32,560 nt of DNA from an uncultured Eubacteriales bacterium (GTDB lineage: Bacteria > Bacillota > Clostridia > Oscillospirales > Oscillospiraceae): NCBI GenBank assembly GCA_900317855.1, contig ONIG01000026.1, positions 1 through 32,560 on the forward strand, read 5' to 3'. Positions 1 to 6,517 of this stretch are shown one piece after another. How positions within the stretch are numbered: position 1 is the first letter of the stretch; each line of letters opens with the position of its first letter. Under the pieces are notes generated by a model. That model was not told where the DNA came from. It did no database searches and saw only the letters and a list, made by a program, of their open reading frames with translations. Made by a program: the position numbers and the translations under genes.

Positions 1-98
1 GAAGGGCCTGCCGCCTGCAATTCACAGACAGCAAGCCCTTTCGGTAGCTTGAACAATTTATGCTCGATATTTTTGTCTAACTTTTTGGGGTCACTTCA
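1..98. mobile_element. Terminal segment of an IS3-type insertion sequence (cut by window start)
   Basis: Positions 74-98, read on the minus strand, form a 25-nt terminus that starts TGAAGTGACCCC and ends TTAGACA. That is the layout of inverted repeats of IS3-family elements of the IS150 group. The outer edge is at 98, so the element body lies to the left and is cut off. Positions 1-42 contain a hairpin (GAAGGGC at 1-7 pairing with GCCCTTT near 35-41), as often found just after the transposase gene. No transposase codons are visible here. The edge is about 35 nt beyond the stop of the flavodoxin gene. The family is recalled from the repeat pattern, not searched. Confidence 0.6.
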
Positions 99-133
99 GG
101 TTTGGATGCGGGTGATTTTTTCTGCCGTGCCGC

Positions 134-619
134 TCAGCCGCGCATGGCGGCGGCGAAGGCGTCGATGCGCGCGATGTCGAGCTGCGGCTCGGCATACTGC
201 GCGCGGTACTGCGGCGATGTCATCAGCGCGCCGAAGAGCTGCTTGTAGGCATAGCTCATCTTCTCGTACTGCATCTTGCCGCCGAGGATGTCCTTCGCAG
301 CCGCGTGCGCGAGCAGCTCCGGCGAGAAGAAGTGCTCCAGGTACCCCTCCGTGCCGGGCGTGGTGTAGCAGCACAGGTACAGGCCGAGGCGCTTGCCCAT
401 GAGCGTCTTTTCGTTCCGGCGCAGGAAGCGCTTGATGTGCTTGTCGAGCTTGAACATGTACACGCAGCTGCCGATGATGACTGTGTCGTATTCTGCGAGC
501 GAGATGCCGCGCTCGCGGACATTGCGCACCGTCACGTCGCCGCCGACGGCGCTCTTGAGCATATAGGCGATCTCCTCCGTCGCGCCGTAGCGCGAGGCGA
601 ACAGGATCAGTGTTTTCAT
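134..619 (-). CDS. Flavodoxin domain-containing protein
   Basis: 161-residue protein with a flavodoxin-like fold. The N-terminus carries the FMN phosphate-binding loop pattern (FASRYGATEEIA, about residues 7-18), then a beta strand ending in the VIIGSCVYMFKLDKHIKRF segment typical of HemG/flavodoxin_5-type proteins, where SxY/IG near residue 50 contacts the flavin. It is probably a cytosolic FMN electron carrier or small flavoprotein reductase; the partner is unknown. The ATG at 619 is chosen because AGGAGGTC lies about 6 nt upstream. It has its own consensus promoter at 670-698 and a short leader with a GC hairpin (CCGCCC/GGGCGG, about 638-653). The 3' side is cut by an IS end at 98, which may have removed its terminator. 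The fold is fairly certain; the exact function is not. Confidence 0.8.
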   Translation of the reverse strand: MKTLILFASRYGATEEIAYMLKSAVGGDVTVRNVRERGISLAEYDTVIIGSCVYMFKLDKHIKRFLRRNEKTLMGKRLGLYLCCYTTPGTEGYLEHFFSPELLAHAAAKDILGGKMQYEKMSYAYKQLFGALMTSPQYRAQYAEPQLDIARIDAFAAAMRG

Positions 620-669
620 GCAGTGACCTCCTTTTTCCGCCCTGCCGGGCGGCCCCTTCTTTATGTAAG

Positions 670-698
670 AGTATAGGAAGCCGCCGCGCCGCTGTCAA
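670..698 (-). promoter_or_regulatory. Sigma-A promoter of the flavodoxin gene
   Basis: On the minus strand TTGACA (693-698) is separated by exactly 17 nt from TATACT (670-675), near-perfect consensus. The start site would be about 663. It lies between the noc stop codon and the flavodoxin start, so flavodoxin is transcribed separately from noc. Confidence 0.85.
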
Positions 699-716
699 GC
701 GCTGCGCGCGATTTTT

Positions 717-1571
717 TTACCCGACCGGCACGGGCTCGGCCTGCTTCGGCGCCGGCTCTCTGCGCCGCGCCTTGGGAATGTTGATGGTCAGGATGAGCGC
801 CTCGTCCGTCTCCTGCCGGCGCATGCCGGCGTCGATGCCGCCCTGCTTCATGAGGTCGAGACTGTGCGAGATCGTGTTGAGAAACACGCGCACGTCCTTG
901 AGGATGAAGGTTTTCTGCTGCTCGCTCTCGGGCGCGGTCTTGGCCTCGAGCAGGCGCTCGATGTAGGCGTCCGTCGCGGCAACGTTCAGGTCGCGGCTGA
1001 GGATATAGGCCAGCGCCTCGCGCTGCTCGGCCGGCGTCTCGAGGCGCAGCAGCGCGCGGCCGTGCCGCTCGGTGAGCCCGGCGTTGCGCATGGCGTTGAG
1101 CACATCCTCCGGCAGGCGCAGCAGGCGGAGCTTGTTCGCCACGGCCGACTGCGACTTGCCCAGCCGCCGCGCGCACTCCTCCTGGCTCAGGCCGAAGAGC
1201 CGGATGAGCTGCGCGATGCCGCGCGCCTCCTCGAGAAAGTCCAGGTCGTTGCGCTGGAGATTTTCCACCAGCGCGATGAAGCTCGCCTCCTCGAGATCCA
1301 GCTCCATGATGATGCACGGCACCTCACTGAGTCCCGCCATGCGCGCGGCGCGCAGGCGGCGCTCCCCGGCCACGAGCTCATACCCGCCCTGCCGCGGCCG
1401 CACGGTCAGTGGGCTGAGCACGCCGTACTCGGCGATGCTGCGCGAGAGCTCCTCGAGCTGCGCCGGGGAAAAATTCTGCCGCGGCTGGACCGCGCTCGGC
1501 GCGATCGCGTCCACCGCCAGATACACGATGCTGCCGCGGGCCGCGCGGCTGCGATGGTTGGAAAACTGCAT
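717..1571 (-). CDS. noc: Nucleoid occlusion protein Noc (ParB/Spo0J family)
   Basis: 284-residue ParB-family DNA-binding CTPase that in Bacillus prevents septum assembly over the chromosome. The N-terminal ParB domain carries the CTP-binding GERRLRAARMAG motif (69-80) and the ENLQRNDL segment (103-110). A helix-turn-helix follows at about 128-152 (LSQEECARRLGKSQSAVANK), then LTERHGRALLRL (166-177). The C-terminus (DVRVFLNTISHSLDLMKQ, ending in a TINIPK strand) resembles Noc rather than Spo0J. Length equals that of B. subtilis Noc, but the N-terminal extension carrying the membrane-targeting helix is short and not obviously amphipathic. The ATG at 1571 has GGAGGG about 7 nt upstream. No parA, rsmG or oriC genes lie nearby, unlike the usual location. 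Alternative: a chromosomal ParB paralogue. Confidence 0.85.
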   Translation of the reverse strand: MQFSNHRSRAARGSIVYLAVDAIAPSAVQPRQNFSPAQLEELSRSIAEYGVLSPLTVRPRQGGYELVAGERRLRAARMAGLSEVPCIIMELDLEEASFIALVENLQRNDLDFLEEARGIAQLIRLFGLSQEECARRLGKSQSAVANKLRLLRLPEDVLNAMRNAGLTERHGRALLRLETPAEQREALAYILSRDLNVAATDAYIERLLEAKTAPESEQQKTFILKDVRVFLNTISHSLDLMKQGGIDAGMRRQETDEALILTINIPKARRREPAPKQAEPVPVG

Positions 1572-1588
1572 AGCACACCCTCCATATC

Positions 1589-1606
1589 TTGTGTTTTACA
1601 ACACAA
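1589..1606. promoter_or_regulatory. Inverted repeat just upstream of noc
   Basis: TTGTGTTTTACAACACAA is a perfect 7-bp dyad with a 4-nt spacer, located 18 nt upstream of the noc start codon and adjoining the ribosome binding site. It could be an operator or a short mRNA hairpin affecting noc translation. No protein can be assigned. Confidence 0.45.
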
Positions 1607-1651
1607 AAATAATCCACATATTGCGCAAAACGCGGCGAAATCGGGCGCGCG

Positions 1652-1686
1652 CAGAAAAAAAGAGGGCGGACTGTAAACAGTCCGCC
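1652..1686 (-). terminator. Rho-independent terminator between an upstream promoter and noc
   Basis: A perfect 9-bp stem (GGCGGACTG 1665-1673 / CAGTCCGCC 1678-1686) with loop TAAA is followed on the minus strand by CTC and seven T (1652-1663). There is no T run on the plus side, so it serves minus-strand transcription. No protein gene lies directly upstream on that strand. Confidence 0.75.
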
Positions 1687-1756
1687 AAAAACAGGGTCGT
1701 GGGATAAAGATATGAGCCGTGGCTTCCAAACTGCGGAAGTCAATTGGATAAGCTGT
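1652..1756 (-). ncRNA. Candidate small RNA or attenuated noc leader
   Basis: A near-consensus minus-strand promoter (1763-1791) and an intrinsic terminator (1652-1686) bracket about 105 nt with no ATG-initiated reading frame. A weak internal hairpin (CTTCC/GGAAG, about 1725-1742) is present. Either this is a stand-alone small RNA, or it is a leader whose terminator controls read-through into noc, which starts 80 nt further on. I do not recognise an Rfam family: it is not SRP RNA, and no 6S-like bulge was seen. Confidence 0.45.
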
Positions 1757-1762
1757 GATGGT

Positions 1763-1791
1763 ATTGTAGCGCCGGGCGCGCAAAATGTAAA
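1763..1791 (-). promoter_or_regulatory. Sigma-A promoter of the noc-leader/sRNA transcript
   Basis: On the minus strand TTTACA (1786-1791), a 17-nt spacer, then TACAAT (1763-1768). Each box differs by one base from consensus. The start would be about 1756. Confidence 0.7.
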
Positions 1792-1832
1792 GAGCGAACG
1801 GTGTCGGCCGGGCACTAGTTTTGTCGGCGGCG

Positions 1833-1861
1833 GAATCTTTTTTCGCGCGCGGGGCATACTG
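1833..1861 (+). promoter_or_regulatory. Possible sporulation (sigma-G/F-like) promoter of the DUF378 gene
   Basis: GAATC (1833-1837), 17 nt, then CATACTG (1855-1861). The -10 resembles the B. subtilis sigma-G consensus CATnHTA with one mismatch. The same kind of -10 (CATACTA) precedes the YtxH-like gene at 8511. No sigma-A promoter was seen for this gene. Weak evidence from two boxes only. Confidence 0.3.
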
Positions 1862-1894
1862 ACCGGGAGTACACAGCAAAGGAGATGGAAGCAT

Positions 1895-2119
1895 ATGCAG
1901 GTGATCGACCGCATCGCGCTGATCCTCGCGATCATCGGCGGGCTCAACTGGGGCAGCATCGGTCTGTTCCGGTTCGATCTCGTGGCATGGATCTGCGGCG
2001 GGCAGGCCTCCGTGGTCGCCCGCGTGATCTACACGCTCGTGGGTCTGGCCGCGATCTGGTGCATTTCCCTGCTCTTCCGCGGCCGCGACGAGATCGACGG
2101 CGACACGGAGGACGCGTAA
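1895..2119 (+). CDS. DUF378 family small membrane protein
   Basis: 74-residue protein of the DUF378 (YuzA-like) family. It has two hydrophobic segments: residues about 5-25, containing the family signature LNWGSIGLFRFDLVAWICGG, and about 40-58, containing RVIYTLVGLAAIW. Its charged tail is rich in D/E. The protein is a predicted membrane protein of unknown role. The ATG at 1895 is chosen because AAAGGAG lies about 9 nt upstream and the family signature begins right after it; an in-frame extension upstream has no family similarity. The gene is monocistronic, with a strong terminator at 2139. Confidence 0.85.
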   Translation: MQVIDRIALILAIIGGLNWGSIGLFRFDLVAWICGGQASVVARVIYTLVGLAAIWCISLLFRGRDEIDGDTEDA

Positions 2120-2138
2120 TGCACCCGGCAGCGAAAAA

Positions 2139-2166
2139 CGGCATGGCCGACGCCATGCCGTTTTTT
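2139..2166 (+). terminator. Terminator after the DUF378 gene
   Basis: A 9-bp perfect stem (CGGCATGGC 2139-2147 / GCCATGCCG 2152-2160) is followed by six T. An A run precedes the stem, so it may also stop minus-strand transcription from the VanZ-like gene. A second small hairpin (GAGAACC/GGTTCTC, about 2174-2196) follows. Confidence 0.85.
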
Positions 2167-2207
2167 CTCCAACGAGAACCCAGCGAAGCGGTTCTCATTG
2201 GACTGTG

Positions 2208-2852
2208 TCACCCCAGCCGCTGCATCGCCAGCGCGCTGCCCGGGAAGCGGTCGAACGCATCGAGCGGCGGCAGATACGCTTCCAGCGCGCGCACCAGCTC
2301 GCCGCCGAGCAGGCCGCCGAGCGTGTTGAGCATCAGGTCGTCCACGTCGCACAGGCGGTACGAGCCGCGGAACACGAAAAACAGCCCTGTGAGCTGCCCC
2401 AGCTCAATGAACGCCGAAAACGCGAGCGACGCGAGCGCGACCTTCCCGAGATCCAGCCCGCAGACATAGCGCAGGTACATACCAAACGGCAGCAGCATCA
2501 GAATGTTGCACACGACCTGCAGCACCGTGCGGTCCAGCAGCGCCGGCAGATAGGTGCGCGCATCGGAGAGCACGAGCGGCGTCTCGCGCAGGAAATCGGC
2601 CACAAACTGAAACGGAACGAGCTGGATCCGGTGCGTGCTGAGCTTTGCCGCCTGCGCCGCATCCGGCAGCGGGAAAAACACGAGCGCCAGCACGCACAGC
2701 ACGTAAAACAAAAACAGGCCGCCGAACGCGGTGCGCACCCAGTTGAAGCAGCGCGCACGCACCTGCCGGCAGAAAAGCGGCACGGCCACCAGCGCCGCGA
2801 TCAGCGAAAACGCATAGCCCGCCAGCCGGATACTGCCCAGAAGATTTGTCAT
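2208..2852 (-). CDS. VanZ family membrane protein
   Basis: 214-residue integral membrane protein with about five hydrophobic segments (about 9-27, 42-61, 108-128, 138-158, 172-188). The VanZ-like core is clear: NILMLLPFG (116-124), an acidic residue in FSAFIELGQ (about 145-153) and the DVDDLMLNTLGG motif (169-180). VanZ proteins can confer low-level teicoplanin or other lipo-glycopeptide resistance; most chromosomal members have no proven role. GGGAGG lies about 10 nt before the ATG. The promoter has a good -10 but no -35, and 11-bp-spaced direct repeats lie upstream, suggesting control by an OmpR-type response regulator. No histidine kinase or regulator gene is in the window. Confidence 0.85.
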   Translation of the reverse strand: MTNLLGSIRLAGYAFSLIAALVAVPLFCRQVRARCFNWVRTAFGGLFLFYVLCVLALVFFPLPDAAQAAKLSTHRIQLVPFQFVADFLRETPLVLSDARTYLPALLDRTVLQVVCNILMLLPFGMYLRYVCGLDLGKVALASLAFSAFIELGQLTGLFFVFRGSYRLCDVDDLMLNTLGGLLGGELVRALEAYLPPLDAFDRFPGSALAMQRLG

Positions 2853-2897
2853 GATCCTTGCCTCCCATGGGGCGCTCCCGCCCCGGTTTCTGGCATC

Positions 2898-2954
2898 AGT
2901 ATAGCGCCGGGCGGCATCACATCGCCATCGTTTTGGCTTACAGTTGGCTTACAT
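2898..2954 (-). promoter_or_regulatory. Activator-dependent promoter with 11-bp direct repeats upstream of the VanZ gene
   Basis: The -10 TATACT is at 2898-2903 (minus strand). The hexamer 17 nt upstream (GGCGAT) is a poor -35. Further upstream are two identical 10-mers (TTGGCTTACA on the plus strand, 2933-2942 and 2944-2953), repeated at exactly 11 bp, about one helical turn. Tandem half-sites at this spacing beside a weak -35 are characteristic of OmpR/PhoB-family activators. Confidence 0.55.
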
Positions 2955-2980
2955 CTTCGTAAGGCGGCGCGGCAAGACGC

Positions 2981-3013
2981 AAAAACCGGGCGCGTCCATT
3001 CGGACGCGCCCGG
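2981..3013 (-). terminator. Terminator after the NCS2 permease gene
   Basis: A perfect 12-bp stem (CCGGGCGCGTCC 2986-2997 / GGACGCGCCCGG 3002-3013) with loop ATTC is followed on the minus strand by five T (2981-2985). It lies 22 nt beyond the permease stop codon. Confidence 0.9.
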
Positions 3014-3035
3014 CCGTGCAGGCGGATATTCGCGC

Positions 3036-4463
3036 TCAGGCAACGAGGAAGAACTTCACGAGGAAGATCAGCGAGATGACATACGTCAGCACGGAAACGT
3101 CCTTGCCCTTGCCCGTGCAGAGCTTGAGCACGGAGTAGCTGATCAGGCCCAGGCCGATGCCGTGGCCGATGGAGCCGGAGATCGGCATGGAGATGAGCAT
3201 GATGGCCACCGGCAGGCTCTGATACATGTCGTCAAAGTCGATCTTCTTGAGGCCGCCGAGCATAAGCAGGCCGACGTAGATGAGCGCGGAGCTCGTCGCG
3301 GCGGCGGGGATGATGGCGGCAATGGGCGCGAGGAACATGCTTGCGAGGAAGAGCACGCCGGTCGTCAGCGCCGTCAGGCCCGTGCGGCCGCCGGCCTCGA
3401 CGCCGGAGGCGGACTCGACGAACGTCGTGACGGTGGACGTGCCAGTGCACGCGCCCGTGACGGTGCCGACGGCGTCAGCCAGCAGCGCCTCGCGCATGCG
3501 CGGCATGTTGCCGTCCTTGTCGACCATGCCGGCGCGGCTCGCCGTGCCGACGAGGGTGCCGATGGTGTCGAACATATCGATGATGCAGAACGTGATGACG
3601 AGCGTCACGACCGTGAACCAGCCGATCTCGCCGAGGGCGGCAAAGTCGAACTTGAACAGGGTCGTCGCGGCCATGTCGCCGAACGCGGGCACGAAGGACG
3701 CCCCCTTGAGCGACGCGAACGGGTTCGTGTGCAGGAAGATGGCCTCGCCCGCCCAGTAGATGCCGGACGCGCAGAGCATGCCCAGCAGCACGGAGCCCTT
3801 GATCTTCTTGTGCGCGAAGATCACGATCAGAAACAGGCCGACGAACATGGTCACGACCGTGAGCACCATCTGCGGGTAGCCGTCGCCCATGTTGGCCTTG
3901 GCAAGGCTGGGCGTGAGCGCGCCGAAGAAATCGCGCATGACGTAAAACGGACCGCCGTCGCTCGAGTACACGCCGGCGTTGGAGCCGATGCCGATGTTGA
4001 GCAGCATGAGGCCGATGGCCGGCGCGATGCCGAGCCGGATGCCGAGCGGGATGGCCTCGACGATCTTCTCGCGCACCTTGAGCACCGAGAGGATGATGAA
4101 CACGATGCCTTCGATGAGGATGACGCACAGCGCCGTCTGGAACGACTGCAGATAGCTCATGCCGGTCAGGGTGACGATGTTGGCCACGACGACGGCGAAA
4201 AAGCTGTTGAGGCCCATGCCGGGCGCCATGGCAAAGGGCTTGTTGGCCGCGAACGCCATGACGAGCGTGCCGACGGCGGAGGCGATGCAGGTGGCGAGGA
4301 ACACGCCGTTCCAGAGCTGCGTGCCGCCCTCGGCGCCGAAGCCGGTCAGCAGGTTCGGGTTGAGCGCGATGATGTACGCCATGGTCATGAACGTCGTCAG
4401 ACCGGCGACGATCTCGGTGCGCGCGGTGGTGTTGTTTTCTTTCAGGTGAAAGAGCTTTTCCAT
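3036..4463 (-). CDS. NCS2 family purine permease (AzgA/PbuG-like)
   Basis: 475-residue polytopic transporter of the AzgA branch of NCS2, which imports hypoxanthine, guanine or adenine by proton symport. The N-terminal signature TTARTEIVAGLTTFMTMAYI leads into a NPNLLTGFGA segment. Further family blocks are GMGLNSFFAVVVAN (about residues 80-95), the DMFDTIGTLVGTASRAG stretch and the GTSTVTTFVESASGVEAGGRTG block, which forms the substrate site in the family. Length is about usual (430-480). The ATG at 4463 follows GGAGAGGGG and starts the conserved MEKLF..KE segment; the frame stays open upstream but crosses the promoter. It is transcribed alone from a consensus promoter with a leader of about 40 nt, too short for a purine riboswitch, unlike the nucleoside transporter at 17720. 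Confidence 0.92.
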   Translation of the reverse strand: MEKLFHLKENNTTARTEIVAGLTTFMTMAYIIALNPNLLTGFGAEGGTQLWNGVFLATCIASAVGTLVMAFAANKPFAMAPGMGLNSFFAVVVANIVTLTGMSYLQSFQTALCVILIEGIVFIILSVLKVREKIVEAIPLGIRLGIAPAIGLMLLNIGIGSNAGVYSSDGGPFYVMRDFFGALTPSLAKANMGDGYPQMVLTVVTMFVGLFLIVIFAHKKIKGSVLLGMLCASGIYWAGEAIFLHTNPFASLKGASFVPAFGDMAATTLFKFDFAALGEIGWFTVVTLVITFCIIDMFDTIGTLVGTASRAGMVDKDGNMPRMREALLADAVGTVTGACTGTSTVTTFVESASGVEAGGRTGLTALTTGVLFLASMFLAPIAAIIPAAATSSALIYVGLLMLGGLKKIDFDDMYQSLPVAIMLISMPISGSIGHGIGLGLISYSVLKLCTGKGKDVSVLTYVISLIFLVKFFLVA

Positions 4464-4511
4464 TGGGATCCCCTCTCCATAAAGTTTTTGCCGGGAACGC
4501 AAAACGCCGTC

Positions 4512-4540
4512 AGTATAACGCGATTCGCCCCGCCTGTCAA
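4512..4540 (-). promoter_or_regulatory. Sigma-A promoter of the NCS2 permease gene
   Basis: TTGACA (4535-4540), a 17-nt spacer and TATACT (4512-4517) on the minus strand. The start would be near 4505, only about 40 nt before the start codon. Confidence 0.88.
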
Positions 4541-4544
4541 CGGC

Positions 4545-4575
4545 AAAAACCGGACACGGAGCATCCCGTGTCCGG
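4545..4575 (-). terminator. Terminator of the ymdB-yhaO-yhaN operon
   Basis: A 10-bp perfect stem (CCGGACACGG 4550-4559 / CCGTGTCCGG 4566-4575) is followed on the minus strand by five T (4545-4549). It lies just beyond the YhaN-like stop and directly before the permease promoter. Confidence 0.88.
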
Positions 4576-4597
4576 TCCTGAAATTTCCGGTGTTTTT

Positions 4598-6517
4598 TTA
4601 CCCCTGCGCGGGGCAGTCGCGCTCGTGGCAGGTGAAGAGAATGACCTGCCGGTGCTGCGCGATCTCGTGAAAGAGCGCCATGGCGCGCTTGGCGCGCGCA
4701 TCGTCGAAATTCACGAGCGTGTCGTCGAGCACGAGCGGGCACGGATCGTCCGCCGGGCACGTCAGCTCGCACAGCGCCAGCCGCACGGACAGGTACAGCA
4801 GGTCCGCCGTCCCGGCCGAGAGATAGGCCGTGTCGCGCGGCGTCGGGTCATCGGCGCTGCGCGCCTTGGCCGACAGGTCGCGCGCAAGCACGAGCTCGTC
4901 ATAGCGCCCGTCGGTGAGGTAGTCCATGTAGTCCGCCGCCTTCTGCGCCAGCTGCGGGGAAAAGCGGCTCTGCAGTTCGCTATCCGCGCGGCCGAGCGTC
5001 TCGATCGCGAGCGCAATGGCGGCGTACTGCCGCTCGAGCGCGTCGCGCTGTTCGAGCAGCTGCGCGTGCTCGCTTTTCAGCGCCATCGGGTCGCCGATGG
5101 CAAGGGCCGCACCCGTGAGCTGCGCCTGCTGCGTGCGCAGGCGCGTGCGCACGCTCTCGAGCGCGCACTTGCGCTGGTAGAGCGCCGCGGCCTCGCCCGT
5201 GCCGCTCTCAAAATCGAGACTCTGCAGCAGCCGCTCGTGCGTCTCGCACTGGTGCTCGCGCGCATCCTCGAGCGCGGCGGCGGCTTGCTGTTCCGCCTGC
5301 ATGGCGGCCGCGCACGCGCGGTAGGCCGCCCTATGCACCTCCGCCTGATAGTAAATGCCGTCCGCGTCCTGCGCGCCGTAGCTGCGCAGGAGCTTTCCGA
5401 GCGCGGCGGAGGCCTGCTGCGCGCGCTTTTTGCCGCCTCTGGCCACGATCAGCAGCACGACAGTCAGCACCGCGAGCGCGATGGCCGCATAATACAGCGG
5501 CTGCGCCACAAGATAACCCAGCGCGGCGCACAGCGCCGAGAGCACGAGCGCCGCGATCCAGAAATACGGCTTGCCGCCGTGCTCCGCCGTCCCGGCGAGG
5601 GCCTCGGCCCGCTGCGCGTCGCGCTCGGCGGTCTCGCCCGCCTCGTCCGGCGTCTGCACGCCGAAGTGCGTCTGCTCGAGCGCGGTGCGCCTGGCCGCCG
5701 CGTCCCGCCGCGCCTGTTCGAGTGTCTGCTCGAGCGTGCGCAGGTTCGATTTCTCCTCGCCCATGCTGCTCAGCGCCGCGCGGCGCTGCCGCTGCCGGGC
5801 GGCGTTCATCTGCTCGGTCACGGTCTGCAGCTCCGCGTCCGTCTGCCGGAGCTCGGCGGCGCAGGCCGCCTGCTCCTGCGCGTTGCGCTCGAGCCGGTGC
5901 AGCTGCTCTTCCACCGTCGTGATGCGACCCTCCAACTCCGGCAGCGCGCCGTGCTGGCCGCTGCGCCGGCGGCGCAGCCATGCGCGCAGCTGGGCATCTG
6001 CCTCGGTGTAGGAGCTCGCCTCCTCGCCGGAGGTCACGATGGCGGAGATGCGCTTTTCCAGCTCCGGCGTGCCCGTCACGACGAGGCCGCCCTGCCCGAT
6101 GAACGCGGTGCGCGCAAACACCTCGGCCGACACGCCCGTGAGCTGCTCGCCCGCGTCCGCCGCCGTCAGGCCCGGCACCGGGATGTCCGTGCCGGTGTAC
6201 ACCGCCGAAAAGCCGCGCAGCGGCGCATTCGGCGCCTCCGTCCAGCGGCGGATCGTGATGCATTTGCCGCCCTGCTCGAGCTCCAGCTCGCCCGCCATGG
6301 GCTTGCCGCTCCAGGGCGCGTATTTCTGCTTGTCGGGCACGAACCCGGCGCGCGCGCGCTGGGACGTGTCGATCCCGTAGAGCATGGCGCGCAGGAAGGC
6401 GCACCATGTGCTCTTGCCGCTCTCATTCGGCGCGTAGATGATATTCAGGCCCGTGTCGAGCCGCAGCTGCTCGCCGTCGAGCGTGCCGAACGTGCCCTGC
6501 ATATGCCGGATGATCAC
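4598..6517 (-). CDS. SbcC/RecF-type ATPase, YhaN-like, with a central membrane hairpin
   Basis: 639-residue ABC/SMC-like ATPase. Residues 23-40 hold Walker A (APNESGKST, 29-37, the exact form used by YhaN proteins). A Q-loop-like GQGG is at 141-144. Charged coiled coil covers about 195-285. Two hydrophobic segments follow (318-338 and 343-359) where SbcC/Rad50 would have its zinc hook, then more coiled coil to about 520. The C-terminal lobe has the signature YLSAGTADLLYLSVRLAL (565-582), Walker B LVLDD (595-599) and the H-loop TCHE (629-632). No CxxC hook is present. It is expected to work with the YhaO-like nuclease encoded upstream (4-nt overlap). The double hydrophobic segment suggests a membrane-anchored complex, which is inference. 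It is shorter than SbcC or B. subtilis YhaN (over 900). Confidence 0.85.
   Translation of the reverse strand: MIIRHMQGTFGTLDGEQLRLDTGLNIIYAPNESGKSTWCAFLRAMLYGIDTSQRARAGFVPDKQKYAPWSGKPMAGELELEQGGKCITIRRWTEAPNAPLRGFSAVYTGTDIPVPGLTAADAGEQLTGVSAEVFARTAFIGQGGLVVTGTPELEKRISAIVTSGEEASSYTEADAQLRAWLRRRRSGQHGALPELEGRITTVEEQLHRLERNAQEQAACAAELRQTDAELQTVTEQMNAARQRQRRAALSSMGEEKSNLRTLEQTLEQARRDAAARRTALEQTHFGVQTPDEAGETAERDAQRAEALAGTAEHGGKPYFWIAALVLSALCAALGYLVAQPLYYAAIALAVLTVVLLIVARGGKKRAQQASAALGKLLRSYGAQDADGIYYQAEVHRAAYRACAAAMQAEQQAAAALEDAREHQCETHERLLQSLDFESGTGEAAALYQRKCALESVRTRLRTQQAQLTGAALAIGDPMALKSEHAQLLEQRDALERQYAAIALAIETLGRADSELQSRFSPQLAQKAADYMDYLTDGRYDELVLARDLSAKARSADDPTPRDTAYLSAGTADLLYLSVRLALCELTCPADDPCPLVLDDTLVNFDDARAKRAMALFHEIAQHRQVILFTCHERDCPAQG

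Noticed and set aside
4464..4597. Purine riboswitch before the NCS2 permease
   Set aside because: Promoter to start codon leaves only about 40 nt; none of the conserved aptamer loops is present.
2205..4670. Very long open plus-strand frame antisense to the VanZ and NCS2 genes
   Set aside because: Low-complexity, histidine/arginine/glutamate-rich translation, opposite to clearly conserved genes; an effect of high GC in the third codon position.
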